A stretch of 64,000 nt of DNA from Calamus simplicifolius. Taxonomy: Eukaryota > Streptophyta > Magnoliopsida > Arecales > Arecaceae. The position numbers and the translations under genes are program-made. Shown here in pieces: positions 43,721-56,405 of this stretch. A model generated the notes under the pieces. It ran no database searches, was not told where the DNA came from, and saw nothing but the letters and a program-made list of their open reading frames with translations. The stretch's first letter is position 1. Each line of letters opens with the position of its first letter. The DNA lies in NCBI GenBank assembly GCA_900491605.1, contig UESW01004821.1:1-64000 (forward strand), in the 5' to 3' direction.

Positions 43721-44345
43721 GGTATGCCTGGTATGTCGGTCGGCGACCATGCAAAGATATCTGAGTTGGCTTGGAGAAAATCGAGGAGTCGGCTCCTCGT
43801 CTCCTTAGGAAGAAAGGCTCCAATTTGGACGGTTCTCGTCAAGTCCTCTCCTAGTGGGAAAGTCAATAGATGTCCCGCCGGTTCTCCCCTCTTCTCGGCT
43901 TCTCTCAGGTCTATCACCTCAGGAGTCGGTGAAAGGTCTGCCGACTGAGGACTAGGAGCCATGTGGTAGTAGAGGAGCATCGGGCTCCTTTCCCCTCTCA
44001 TTTCCCCGATCCCATGATAGGTTGAAAATCGCACAAGTAACCTCTTCGTCGAGATAATGGCATCCAACATATTCAGGCCTGGCCTCTCGAGAATGGCATT
44101 GTATGCCAGAGGAACTCTTACCACCAGGAACTTCATGAAGATCGTGCTCTGACGGGGTGAAGTCCCGGCCATGACGGGAAGGGTAATTTCTCCCTCAACC
44201 TTTACCGAGTCTTCGGTGAAGCCCACAAGAGGCATCGTCACTGGCCAAAGGGAGTCCGAAAGAAAGTTCATACAAACAAATGCATCATACGTCAAAATAT
44301 CAGCTGAGCTTCCACTATCAACTAATTTTTTTTTACAGGATGTTT
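43720..44345 (-). pseudogene. Aspartic protease region, Tat element 2
   Basis: Active site LVDSGSS near 44330-44310, followed by TYDAFVCMNFLSD and the C-terminal VPLAYNAILERPGLNML. Mostly one open frame from 44295. The join to gag is frameshifted at an A/T run (44326-44334). Confidence 0.85.
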
Positions 44346-46009
44346 AGCTATCATCATAGACACGACGACGCTTTCATCATTTGGGTTATTTATCCCCTCT
44401 AAGTCCTTTTCGAAAAAAGGGATTACAGGACTATCTCTCTCACCCTCCCGAGGTCTTTTTGAAGTGCCACCCACTCCCCAGGAGATCATCGCCACGGTCT
44501 TCTCGGTCGGGGTGTTGTTAATATTGGCTTGCTGGGCCGGTGGTGCCGAAGGGCCCGGTGCTGTTGGATTCCCTCTTCGGACAAACTGATCGAGATGGCC
44601 TTGCTGGATGAGCTCCTCTATGGCCTTCTTTAGCTGTCGACAGTCTTCCGTATCGTGGCCGTGATCTCGGTGGAAACAGCAATACAAATTTTTGTTGCGG
44701 GAACTCCAGACTTTAAGGGTGCGGGGCGCTTGAGATAGGATTCACCCTTGATTTCCATAAGAATGTGAGAAATTGAGGCTAATAGAGGGGTGTAACGCTC
44801 ACCTGCAGGGGTGAAAGTCCATGGCCGATTGTCTTACCGACGAGGTGGCTCAAACTTCTTTGCATGAGGCCCACCAGACTCTGACTGGGCTAGCTTTTTG
44901 CTGGGACCCTCATCAGTTTCCTACCAGGAGGAGTCAGCCTCATCAGCGCGGATGTATTTCTGAGCTCGACTAAGCAATTCAGCATACGAACTCGGGGGCT
45001 TCTTGTCCAATGAGTACGCGAAGCGGGAAGGACGGAGCCCACGTTTCAAGGCCAAAGTGGCCACCGAGTCATCGAGATGGTAAACCTCCATTGCCGTCTC
45101 TTTGAAGCGGGCAACGAAGTCCTGAAGAGTCTCTCCACTCTTCTGTCGGATGGTAAAGAGGTTGTCGGGCACCCGAGGGATCTGTCGGCTCGCATCAAAA
45201 TGGGCAAGAAAAGCTTTCTCCAACTATCGAAATAAACTGATACTGCGGGGAGGTAAACGGGAGTACCAAGCCCTCGCAGCCTTCCGTAGAGTGGCTGGGA
45301 AGGCCATACGCAAAAGAGCATCGGACGCCTTCTGGACTTGCATGTGCACCTTATAACTTTCCAGATGGTCCAAGGGATCGGCAGTGCCGTCATAGGGATC
45401 TAGCTGAGGAAGGCGGAATCGGGAAGGGATGGGTTCTTCCATGATCCGCCTAGTCAAAGGAGGGCGGCTGTCGTACTTCGCCTTCGATTGATTTGTCAGT
45501 CGTCGGCTGAGCTCCTCCAAGCACCGATAGCGCTCTTCCAGTCGCTTCTCCATGTGGAGGTGGATCCTCTCGCCTATGGACTCTTCCCCTGATGAAGTAG
45601 AAAGGGAACGGGGAGAGGGATGGCATCGACGGGCTATACCCTTCCCTGAGGCCTTATCCCGGGATCATCGGGGAGAGGGACTGTCAGAGGATCTCCTTCC
45701 CGCAGGGGTGTCCCGACGGCGGTGAGCCTCCCATCGGGAATGTCTTCCGCAGGTGGACTGTTGGCTGGACTGTGCCGCAACTTCTCCTAAAGACTGGGGT
45801 GGCGGTAGAGGTTGAGCGGCCGCCGATTGTTGTTGGAGTTCTCGGATCACCATTGCAAGGGACCGCACCTCCTGAGCGAGGGCGGTAACCCTATCACCTT
45901 GATATGGTGGTGAAGGATGAACCGGCGGGAGGGCCTCTGGCTGCTCGGCCCTCACCTGTTGCTCACCAGCCAGGCTGGTGGAAGCTTCTTAAGCACGAGT
46001 TACCACCAT
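44322..46009 (-). pseudogene. Broken gag gene, Tat element 2
   Basis: The likely start is the ATG at 46009 (MVVTRA), with a stop at codon 7. Further pieces: Gln/Pro-rich N-part (45955-45665), gag core with RFRLPQLDPYDGTADPLDHL (45553-45224), FVARFKETAMEVYHLDDSVA (45223-44921), and zinc-binding-like YCCFHRDHGHDTEDCRQL (44687 onward). The order matches element 1. Stops and shifts lie at each join. Confidence 0.87.
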
Positions 46010-46097
46010 TTCTTCTTCTAGTTAGGAGGAATGGGGGGTTGTAAATGGGGAGCTTGCTGGTTCGCGTCTGTTACTTTCTTCTCTACGCGCCTTGCTC

Positions 46098-46116
46098 CCC
46101 CCTACCTGGCGCGCCA
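46098..46116 (-). other. Primer-binding site, element 2
   Basis: Minus strand TGGCGCGCCAGGTAGGGGG, three bases inside the 5' LTR end. Nearly identical to the site of element 1. Confidence 0.8.
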
Positions 46117-46119
46117 ATC

Positions 46120-46970
46120 TGTTGCCGCCAAATAACTTTTGATGAGCGCCAGGTGAGAGGAAATCTTCGCAGGCCTTTGAGGGAATGGTGGGACCATCTC
46201 CTTCAATCATGAATCTGCAAGAAAAGCCTTGGACCGATGGTTCCGGCGGGAACTCTCCGATGCCCAAGTTAGTGATTTGGAGAACAGGGATTTTTAATGA
46301 TCAAGTAGAGCTTGAGCCCCCTACCTTGAGGGCTGGGGCTTTATATACCTATTCGGGGGATCCCTCTTACCCTTCATTCGTAACAGTCGAGTCCATTTTG
46401 GACGGTTATTGGTTTCCAGTCTTCGACGTGCCACAAAGGATGAGTAGTGGTGCTGAACATGGGTGGCCACACCCGTCGTTAGTGGCGCCAGGGGGAGGCA
46501 CGTTCATTGCAAACGTCGCCGAGCACATTCGTGGCGGAGTAATCCGCCATTCTCGAGGGAAGTGGGCTACATAGCTTGGCCGAGGATGACCATCGCCGAG
46601 TCCGACACCGAGGTCGACGCCGAGGCCGACGCCGAGGCCGACGCAGAGGCCGATGCCGAAACCGACGCCGCATCCGATGCCAAGGCTGAAATGGGCCATG
46701 GCCGACGCAGAGTCCGACACCAAGGCTGAGACGGGCCGCGGCCGACACGGAGGTCGAGATGGGCCGAAGCCGACGCCGAGGCTGAAATGGGCCGTGGCCG
46801 ACGCAGAGGCTGACACCAATGCCGAGATGGGCCGCGGCCGATGCGGAGGTCGAGATGGGCCGGGGGCCGGGGTGAGCCCAATGCCAAAGGATTGGAATGC
46901 ACCAAACCATGTGACATCGTGCTTGTGATCCCATCATCTTGTGGGTTATTTGGCCTGATCAGCCACATCA
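46120..46970 (-). repeat. 5' LTR of Tat element 2
   Basis: 851 bp. TATATAAAG on the minus strand at 46339-46347 is the likely promoter. The U3 part (46590-46870) contains the GCCGAGGCCGAC-type repeats also seen in the other LTR. Flanked by the target duplicate CCAAC at 46971. Confidence 0.93.
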
Positions 46971-47960
46971 CCAACCTTCCAGGTTAAGAAGTGACGGATC
47001 AAGCCACTTGATCCCAGAACATGATGATGGGTGTTGATGAAACTTTGTATCGATGGTACATTATTAAACACCAAAGTCTACAAAATCATTTGGTCCAGCG
47101 ACATCCCCGCAAGGCTTGAAGCATGAACTGGCTTGTCTCTCAAACCAGATGACCATGTTCTTTTTTTTTTTTTTCCTCTTTTTTTTTTTTTTGGATCAGG
47201 AGGAAATCCATCAGAGAGTTCCACCTGTTAGTCCGTGAGCTGGTCTGACTCAAACCCAGAATTTTCACATGTTGGAAAATCCGACACGTGACAAGAATTA
47301 TCTGGGCAGTGGGCACTAACACCAAGCACCCACCTCTGAGCGGAGTATGACAACTGAGATAACTCTCAGGACCTCCATTTTCAATCTGTCATCCAGTTGG
47401 ATATCCAATCTCTCTCTCTTTAAGAATTAAAAAATAAAAAACCTTTAACCATCAAGAACGCAAAATGCTGCAAGCAATTAAAAGTTTATCTACCAAGAAT
47501 CAGAAAATCGAAATATTATATGTATAACAATTAGTGACCATTCTTGCACAAGTGCTACATGAGGTAGGAACTTAGAAACTCTAGTTTTTTCCATTGTCAA
47601 TTCACCTTGATGATTATTCTTTCATAGCAAAGTGCTCAAAGATCAGTGATTTATATCTAGAGGTACAATGATACATGTAGCCAGTAACAGTTAGCACTAA
47701 CAAAAGGGTGGTTAAGTAATCATGCACATGTGCAAATTTAAGACGATATATATGGCACAAATGGCACGCCACCTGTTATAATTTGTATTTAGAGTTGACC
47801 CCTCTCCTTGATGCACAACCATTTAGCACCTGAATTTATATTACTGGATATGCATCAGCAATGCTTACAGAAATAAGAAGCGACTCTTCAAAAGGATATG
47901 ACTGCAAGAGGATGGGAAAAATGATCCTGTTACTACCATATAAATTGGTGAGAAAGGTTT
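46971..47960. other. Unassigned AT-rich flank of Tat element 2
   Basis: No gene recognised. Contains T-rich tracts (47161-47192). It is the continuation of the sequence left of 37554 before the element inserted. Confidence 0.4.
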
Positions 47961-49852
47961 AGATGTAAGCATGATAACGACACTCTGTACACTAGTTTCG
48001 ACCACTATTCCCGTAGTACCTGGTTCGTGTGAACCAGGGCTGGATTATGAAAATTATCTGGCTGATGCTTACGCTCTCGGCGTAGCGCTTGGGACCCCAT
48101 TGTCCTTTGAGCCGAGGCATCGCGTGATGTTTATATTAAGATGGAGGGTGACTCCCTCCTTCATCCGGGCGCTCACCTTCTCCAGATAATCCCCTGCCCA
48201 TCCTCCTAATGCCAGAGAGAGAGAGAGGGGGATTAGAGACGAATCAAACGAGAGAGAGAGCCTGAGACGGGTGTTGCAACCGGTCTGGTCCTTGGATCGG
48301 GCCCGATGGCGTGCCCGTTGCCTCGCCGGGCCTGAGCTCCGGCCGGTAGCCCCACCAGCACCGAGGGCGCTTCCGGTGGGGTACCAAAGGAGAGAGAGGA
48401 GGAGGAGGGGGCCGGAGGCCCTCCTCCTGGGCAGGAGCCAACCGGCTCCCACTGCCAGTTTAGGCCCGGCGGCATGATCGCCGACTCGCCAGGCCAAGGT
48501 GGCGGTCGGCGACCTCCACCGGCGTCGAGCGTGCGTCCGATGAAGGTCTGGCCGGCCATGGTAGGCCAGCCGTGCCGCGCCACGGTAACAGGCCAACTAA
48601 GAGAAAGGGAGAAAGAGAGAGAAAGAAGGAGAAAGAGGGAAGGGGGAGTCCGATCGCGGTGGCGGCCGCTCCGGGCCGGTCAACGGCGGCCGGACCACCC
48701 CGGAGTGAAGCCGACGGCGGCCCTGGCCGCCGGCACGATTCTTCCCCTGTTTCACCCGAAACAGGGGAGCATCAGGACGATGGGAGCTTCAGGCCGAGTG
48801 GGCTGCATTGTTTTGGGCCCTGTTGGGCCAGCGCATGAGCCCTTTTTGGGCCCTGTATTGGGTTGAGAGTGGGAAAATAAAATTATGACCCGATTCTGGG
48901 TTGATTCTAGTTTCTTGGAGTATTTTCATTTCCCTATTTGGGCTTGTATATTGAGATATATTCAAGCCCAAAGTTGGGCCCATGGATTAGTCCGGGTAGA
49001 GTTTTAAGGGTTATTTTATTATTCAGATTTTAGAGACTTAATTGTGTAAAATGATACTGTAGGTACCCAGATGTCCAAATAGCTGGTTTACCATTTGGGA
49101 TTTACGTACTGAGGTAAGTCAATTATTATAATTTCATAAATTATTTAATTTATAAATCGTTAGATTTATAGCTGTATGCATATTTATTGAATGAGAAAAA
49201 TGAAGTTTCATTTATATTGACTATTTGAATTAATAAATAGTACCATGAATTTATAATTGAGTATTTGCTATGACTAATGTAGCCGATAATATTTTGCAAG
49301 AAATGGCTTATATGTGTATATGAAAAAATATAATTACTTTGACCTTGCAAAATATGTTGGTACTATTGAGATAATTATATGTGATTGCTAATATTTTGCA
49401 AAGTAGTGATTATAAATATGCAAAAATTGAAGGATGTGGTTATGTTGGCTTTGCAAAATATACCGATACTGTTGATGTATTTTTATGCTATGAATGTACA
49501 AACCACTGTATATGTGATGTGAGAAGCTTATGTTTATGATGATGCATGATGTGTGATATGCAAATATAATAATAATATTGAATTATACTTATATGTGTCA
49601 CCACGGTTCTCATGTGATGTGAAATGCCAAGTGATACGTAACCCACTTCCACATAGGAAGATATGTGAGGACACATCTGTAGGGTATGTTTTGATTGATT
49701 ATGATACGGAACCCACCTCCACAGGGAAAGATATATAGAGAACACACATCTATAGGATGTGTTTTTTTGATTATGATATGGTGTAACGCTGGTACCAAGA
49801 CCCTTCCTCTTAGGGGGCATTTAAGAGTGATACACCAATTGGGTGTTGTAGG
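47961..49852. other. GC-rich to AT-rich transposon-like region, unassigned
   Basis: 48180-48830 is GC-rich with purine (GA/GAGAGG) runs and open frames on both strands that look compositional. 48840-49850 is AT-rich with two imperfect repeats of about 100 bp (49620-49690 and 49705-49765; ACCCACYTCCACA words). A TATA-like TTTATATTAAG lies near 48130. It may be part of an old LTR or leader, but I found no partner LTR, primer site or protein. Confidence 0.35.
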
Positions 49853-51834
49853 TGTTGGAATTGTATCCTAAAGCCAATCATTTGATGATTGTGCTGATGT
49901 AAATTGTATATAAATTGATATATTAATAAAAGTTATTTGGCAGTTTATTCATTACAAGAACATCTTCTTAATACTCCTGAAAGTAATGAAGCCCTTAGGA
50001 TCTTCCTCACGATAAAGAGGATTTATCTTAGAAGGTCCTTAAAAGAGTTCGCGACCAAATGATATACTATGACAGGGCCATAGTACTATCAATTATAGGA
50101 CGTTGTATATCATATTTGTTGGTTATCCTCTTAACCAAGGAGTGTAGAGACACAGGTATGACATACAGGTGAAAGTGTAGGAGTACATTTCACCGAACGT
50201 GACTCATTTCCGGATACTCTGTTGTCAAGAGTTAATCCGAGAAGATATAGGTATAAGTATCCTTCAGACCTGAAGATCACAACCAATGGCTTAAAGCAAC
50301 TCATTGTACTTAGGTGCCGGACCACCTAGATTTCTAATCCAGCTACGAAAGGTTACTGGGTGCAGTCAAGTACTTGTGGTAGTCAGTTGTGGATCAAGAT
50401 GGAATTTGACCTATCCCATTAAAAGGAGAAATGCTTGTGTTTCAATTTAGCAAGACCTTGGCCAAGGCACTTCATGTGAAAGTCACATGATCACTAAAGT
50501 TGAAATCACTTTATGGATTTTCTATTTAGAGTTGACAGGCTCTTAAGCCATCCTTAGCATTTGTGGTCAAGAGGATGAATTATACGGTAACTGTTTCTTA
50601 GGGTTCTTGGAGTTTGCTCGGCAACTCTTCGACCTATCCGGACGTTGGGTTCCATTGCTAGATGGGCACATCGATTAGTATAGAAAGTTGTTTCTATGCT
50701 ACCGGCTTAGGTTCGAACCTAGAGAGTCACACGCATAGAAGTTTCCTAGGATGATCTATTTGCTGATCAACGATTGAGAATCGTATATGATTTAATTAAT
50801 CAATTTGATTGATTGAATTATCTCAATTGGGTTAAGTACAATTGAATAAGATTCAATTTGGTTTAAGTCTATTAGAAGGACAAGTCAATTTCAAATATTG
50901 ATTTGAAATTAGACTTGATTTGAATTTAAATAGATTCAGGACTAGCCAAATTTGATTTGGGCTTGGACCATGATCTATGTGGGTTAAGTCAAATAAATTC
51001 AGATCAGAACCCAAACCTCTCGAATATGGATCTCATATGATGAGATGGCTAAAATCTCATCTCATGAGATAGAATTTAATGCATGACATTTATTTACCGA
51101 ACGTTGAATTTATCCCTCGTCTCTTTAGTTTTTTCGAACGACGGAACTAAACCAAACGCCGCGACTCCTTGGTTTTCTTCGAACGTCAGAATTAAACCAA
51201 GCGCTCTTCGCTTTTGCCAAATGACGGATTCTTAAATGTCAGAATTAAATGTCAAGGCTAAATCGAGACTATAAATAGAGGGCATTCAGAGAACACAGAA
51301 CAAAAATAGAACAACAATACACGATTTGTCATGGATTATATTCTAAATTATCGTGGATTGTAATTCTAAATTGTTAGAATAGAAAATCCTGGTGATTCTG
51401 GTGTTAGCGGAAGCCTGGTGGATCTTGGAGGAAGATTCAAGTGAGAGGATTCAAGATCAGCAAAGCTATTTTTCTGTGAGCTAGCACTCCCGAAAATCTG
51501 ATCATTCGGGGCTTCGCGTGGACGATACTAGAGGCCGGACGATTGAACGGCTGCAGAGCAATAAGGATTTACCTACTGTTCTTAAGGTAAGTGATTTGAT
51601 CCCTAGATCTTAAGGCAGGCTTCAAGATAATAGTGTGACTAGTCATCTTGAAGATCAAGATATGATCTTGATGTTTTTATATGCATATTTTAGATCAAAC
51701 GACCCTGAATATATAGGCAAAGATATGATCTTGATGCATATTAGATAGATTAATATGTAATCTTTTAATTTTCGCAATGATAATAGTTATCAATTTTTAA
51801 AAATATGCATGCCTCGGAGACTATTTCTCCTACA
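49853..51834 (+). repeat. 5' LTR of the copia element
   Basis: Starts TGTTGGAATTGTATCC and ends TTTCTCCTACA. TATA box TATAAATA at 51270-51277. The boundary is set by the primer-binding site two bases on. The LTR is long for copia. Confidence 0.85.
51270..51277 (+). promoter_or_regulatory. TATA box of the copia LTR
   Basis: TATAAATA in the context GAGACTATAAATAGAGGGC; transcription would start near 51300, leaving about 530 bp of R-U5. Confidence 0.7.
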
Positions 51835-51836
51835 AA

Positions 51837-51849
51837 TGGTATCAGAGCC
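51837..51849 (+). other. Primer-binding site, copia element
   Basis: TGGTATCAGAGCC, two bases after the LTR; complementary to the 3' end of initiator tRNA-Met, the standard copia primer. Confidence 0.93.
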
Positions 51850-53463
51850 ATGGTTTCGTTAATGATCTAATTTATTGCATGCAAATTAATATTCTCATTA
51901 ATTATGTAATTATGGCTAAAACTTATCACAAGGCCATATGGTCACAGGTGAATTAAAATCCAATTACCCATTCAATGAGGTATTCTGTGACATATTGCGT
52001 GCGATTGTTTTATCTTTGATGCTTTGTTTAAAGAAAATTTAAATTGTGCTTTGGCATCAAAACATAGATTACACACACTCTCAAAAGATATTTTATATTT
52101 GATACATATTGATGTTGTATAAAACCATAATATTTGCATGTTTAGTATAAAAACATAGATATGATATATGATGGCATGATGTCTATGTTATAAAACATAC
52201 AAATATTAATGAGAGTTTTATTTGAATGTCAAATATTAGTTCATAATTTTTTTTATAGATATGATCTAAATATAGGAATTATGAGTAATAACATTATGCT
52301 TGATTGAAATATATGACATGTTAACATGAAATATATTTAATCATTTGGGTTAGCTAAATCGGGTCCATAAAGGGTTAGACTCTAAGGTTTAAATCAACTG
52401 GACTAAAAGAGTATTTGTTCAAATCTAATTAGATTAGGTTAAGAATGCTCTAAATCAAACAATAGTTGTAGTTGATCAAGTCATTCTCTTTGATTAAACC
52501 AAATGGAAGTAGATTAGGCTCCGTGGTTGAGCATGAATCTATTAGATGGTCAAATCAGAATTGGTTAACCATATGATGTCAAGGTGGGATGGCAAGTTGC
52601 TCTAGGATCAACGATCGAATGGTTTTTAATTGGGAGCTACTCGTATTGATGCGTCTTTAACGAGTTAATGGCATATCCCTCCCATCGATCTCTCTCACCT
52701 GGTCATTGTGGTGAACCATTTATGATTCAGATCATTTACCTGATTTGGGTTGATCCATGCCTGTAAGGATATCAGTATGACTGATTTAGGTGCCACTTAA
52801 CCTGACTTAATCTTGTTTCATTCTACCGATTTTATAGATTCAGTGGGAGAACTTGATTAGTCAATTTATCTTCATATTATTAAAATCCTCTAAAATTATT
52901 AGGTCCTTAAAATGAAATAGTTATATGATAACTAGATCATAGCCTCCCATTAAGGTGGGTGATAATGAGTCCGATGTCTTGATAATCATTGGAGGCACTC
53001 CATGCTTGGTGCTTGTCAACCATCGGAATTATCATTCATTATATGATAAGTCAGCGTAACTATTAAATAAACAGTCAGGTGAGCCGAGCTTCACTCGGGC
53101 TTGGTTGTCTATTGATAGGTTACACTGATTATATCATTTAATGGTTGGACCTAACTAGAACTTTCAGTGGAGGCACTTCATGCCTGCTGAAGAGGTACAT
53201 GGGGCAAAACTGAACACTAAGAATTGTTTGGGGAAATAATTGGTTTTGAACCTACTCTTAGATGCATATGGGTTAGCCAAGCTTCACTTGGGCCTGTATG
53301 TAGTTTATGTAGATCTTAGTGACCACTAAAGAATTAAGAATAATTCTTCGAATTGGGGTGTAGAGGCTGCCAATTGGAACAAAATAGTGGGAGAATCTTT
53401 AAACTAAAGTCCAAGTCTTTAGACTGAATCAATTTATATACTAATAAACTTTAGTTTTTCCTT
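51850..53463 (+). other. Untranslated leader of the copia element
   Basis: 1.6 kb of AT-rich sequence without a coding frame between primer site and gag. It contains repeated words on a GGAGGCACTTCATGCYTG theme (52980-53190), suggesting local duplication. Confidence 0.7.
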
Positions 53464-54300
53464 ATGCAGAACATGGCCACTAATTTATCATTAAGGTCCA
53501 TATTGGATAGTGACAAATTGAATGGTTCCAATTTCAATAGCTGGTTCAGAAAACTTAAGATCGTCCTTGAGCATGAGAGGATTCTATATATTCTGAATAA
53601 TCCTGCACCAAAGATACCTGATGCAAACACCCAAAGTTCTGAGAGAGACACTTATCAGAAGTGGCTCAATGATAGAACTAGCGTGCGTTGTATCATGTTA
53701 GCAGCAATGAACGATGAATTCGGTCGCCGGTTCGAGAATGCTCAGCCAGAAGAAATTATTCAAGCGTTGAATGAATCTTTCGGCACACCCGACGATGTTG
53801 AAAGGCACAAGACTAGTTGTGCTATTTTCAATGCTCGAATGAGAGATGGATCTCCTGTCACTGATCATGTATTGTACATGATCGAGAAGATAGAACTCCT
53901 AAGCAAGCTCGGCTTTCCCTTACATGAGCAGTTGGGAAAAGATGCGATCCTGAATTCCTTGCCTCCATCCTTCCGACCTTTCCTTACTCATTTTCGAATG
54001 ACAAAGCCTGCAGTCAACTACCACGGTTTGTTGGGGTTGTTGCAGAACTTTGAGAAGGATAACCAGCTCTCTAAGGGTTTGGTTAATGTGGTTGAAGGAT
54101 CTAAGGTAGGGCGTAAACCCTTTGGGAAAGGGAAAAAGAAAAGGAATAATAAAAGGGTGCAACATGCTAGGACATCTATAAGGGTCAGATGCAGAAGAAG
54201 AAAGTTGATAAAAGTCAAGCTGAATGCTTTCACTGCAAGATGCAAGGGCACTGAAAGAGGAACTATCCTCTTTACATTGCCACACTTGATCCAAACAGGC
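53464..54300 (+). pseudogene. copia gag (UBN2-type)
   Basis: Open from ATG 53464 (a second ATG at 53473 is equally possible). Typical copia Gag: LNGSNFNSWFRKLKIVLEHE near the N-terminus, then a central ALNESFGTPDDVERHK region. The frame shifts near 54165, so the zinc knuckle (CFHCKMQGH, then a stop and a Cys-to-Tyr change) lies in another frame at about 54225-54260. The capsid part is intact, the nucleocapsid part is broken. Confidence 0.9.
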
Positions 54301-54359
54301 CAAAGAAGAAAAGGGAGCAAGATGTTGCTCAACAAGGTATTTATATAATAACACCTTGT

Positions 54360-55145
54360 AATTTTTCTATATATGATAATCAGACCTGGGTATTGGATAC
54401 CGGGAGTCCTTTTAACATTTACAATTCATTGCAGGGACTACAGGTCACCAGAAGATTTGAGGACAATGAAAGATTCCTAAATGTCGGCGATGGAAGATTA
54501 GTTCCAGTACTGGCATTAGGAGTTCTTGAAATAGTTTTCAATAGAAATGTCATTATACTAAATGATTGTCATTTTTGCCCAACGTTCTTATTGAACGTAA
54601 TTTCTGTAGGCCTTCTGGCCAAAAATAATTATGAAATTTTAATAAAGGATGTTACTTTGAATATCATTATGAATGGAGTCACTGTAATGACTGGGCATTT
54701 ATCTAATGGCATTTATATATTATCACAGCCTGTGAATGTAGTGTACCAATCAAGTAAGCACCCTAGAATAACTGATGTCACATATATTTATCTTTGGCAC
54801 CATCAGCTGGGTCATATCAATAAGAACAGATTAAATAGGTTAACTCAGGAGGGCATCCTTCGAGTTGATGATTGTGAATCATTAACTACCTATGAATCAT
54901 GTCTTCTTGGTAAAATGACCAAGTCATCTTTTACTGGAAAAGGTGAAAGAGCCAAAGAGCTATTGGGTCTAGTACATACTGATGTATGTGGACCAATGAG
55001 CACTTGTGCCAAAGGTGGATACTACTACTTCATTACTTTTACAGACGACCTTTCTAGGTTCGATTATGTCTATCTTATGCGACATAAATCTGAATCGTTT
55101 GAAATGTTCAAACTATATCATAAAGAAGTAGAAAAACAAATAGGT
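54360..55145 (+). pseudogene. copia pol, truncated in the integrase
   Basis: Protease site WVLDTGSP (about 54385), then a GAG-pre-integrase domain with LWHHQLGHINKNRL and CLLGKM (54790-54920), then the start of the integrase core with VHTDVCGPM and FITFTDDLSRFDYVYLM. The frame stays open to KEVEKQIG and then leaves the family at 55145, where CACTA coding begins. Confidence 0.9.
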
Positions 55146-56291
55146 ATGTGCATAACAGAGCTCGTCCAGAGGCATCAATAGCCAAGGGTTATTTAATGGA
55201 ACAGTGTACTAATTTTTGTGCTGCATATCTTAATGATGTTGAAACCAAACTTGATAGGCCCTTGCGGATTAATGATGGTCCTATTGGGGAGGGAACATCA
55301 TTTGAACTAGATAACATCGACTGGATTCAAGCTCATCGATACGTGTTGTTTAGCACTCCATCAGTTGTGGCGTTGATTCAGTAAGTGAATGCTCATTCAT
55401 ATATTTAACTTGTTCGTGTTATGTCTAACTCAATCAAGCTTGTCATTAACACATGTTGTTTTGCATTATAGGACACACATTGATGAGCTCAAACGGGATA
55501 TGCCTCGTGCGACAGATAATAAAATTCGGCAGTCCCATTTTCAATCATTTCACGATTGGTTCAAGAATTATGTATGTATAGATATGGTTGTATGTGTACA
55601 TATGGTTGTATGTGCTTCAATTTGTTCTTATCATATTAGTTTTATGTAGCTTTATTTAATGATTACTTTAATTTTGTAGGTGTACAATTTACGATGAGCG
55701 AGTGAAGGTACTTTGACTGATGAAATGAACCAACTGGCTGATGGTCCGTTTATAACGGCACGACGTTACACAACTTGTGATGTCAATGGGTTTCGATTTC
55801 GCATCAAAGAAGTAGATGAGAAACGAGCAACACAAAATAGTGGTCTAGGGTGTCCTTCTGTCGATGCAGGTTATTATTATGGCCAGTTGAAAGATATCAT
55901 TGAAGTTATATACAGTCACGGATTAAAATTTTTGTTATTCAAGTGTAACTGGGTCGATCCAATCCATGGGACTAAAGTTGACAAGTATCAATTTACGTTG
56001 ATAAATTTCAACAATTTGTTATATCGAGATGAGCGAGTAAGTAATGAACCCTATATATTGGCCAGGCAAGCTGAGCAAGTTTACTATGTTATGGATCCCA
56101 TGGATCCTAACTGGCAAGTTGCAGTTAAAATGTCAAGAAGGGGGGTGTATCAAATTGAAGATAATGAGCCAGATATTGATGCATTTGCTCAGCAAGTTCT
56201 TGACCAAAATGTAATATTTCAACGTGATGAGGATGTCAACTGGGTTAGAGAGACCGTTGAAGGAGATACTATCGACTTGCATGACCAGTGA
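55146..56291 (+). pseudogene. CACTA transposase C-terminal exons (DUF4218/DUF4216)
   Basis: Exon 1 to 55380: NRARPEASIAKGYLMEQCTN and LNDVETKLDRPLRI, DUF4218-like. GTAAGT donor at 55381 and ATAG acceptor at 55471 rejoin in frame. Exon 2, 55472-55569, ends FHDWFKNY. Exon 3, 55680-56291, has a stop after a few codons and then a good DUF4216 region (LLFKCNWVDPIHGTK, EPYILARQAEQVYYVMDP) to TGA at 56289. Starts abruptly, fused to copia pol. The stop and missing 5' part make it non-functional. Confidence 0.85.
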
Positions 56292-56405
56292 ACTGTTCTC
56301 CTTTTTTTCTTCTCAATTTTGCTTAAGAATATGTTTGACTTTTTGTTTACGAATGGTTTTAGTTATTACTTGCAATTTATTTATCTTATGATACGTTAAA
56401 AAGAT

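Larger units (their letters stand above)
37555..46970 (-). mobile_element. Complete Ty3/gypsy LTR retrotransposon, Tat lineage (element 2)
   Basis: A 9,416-bp minus-strand element flanked by the duplication CCAAC (37550-37554 and 46971-46975). LTRs are 822 and 851 bp. Gene order on the minus strand is gag, protease, RT, RNase H, second RNase H, integrase, then a short tandem array and an antisense ORF on the + strand. The LTR start (TGATGTGGCTGATC), primer site and polypurine tract closely resemble element 1, so the two are related families. Coding regions carry stops and frameshifts, and the RT active site is changed. Confidence 0.95.
49853..55145 (+). mobile_element. Ty1/copia retrotransposon, 5' portion only
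   Basis: A 1.98-kb 5' LTR, tRNA-Met primer site, 1.6-kb leader, gag, and the first part of pol (protease, GAG-pre-integrase, start of integrase). The element stops inside the integrase core at about 55145, where CACTA transposase coding begins without a gap. No RT, RNase H or 3' LTR is in the window. Confidence 0.9.

Noticed and set aside
48069..48596. 175-codon frame on the minus strand in the GC-rich island
   Set aside because: Composition-driven; overlapping frames are open on both strands and no motif is recognisable.
50700..50730. GGTTCGAACC as a possible tRNA B box
   Set aside because: No A box, no clover-leaf arms nearby, and it lies inside the copia LTR.
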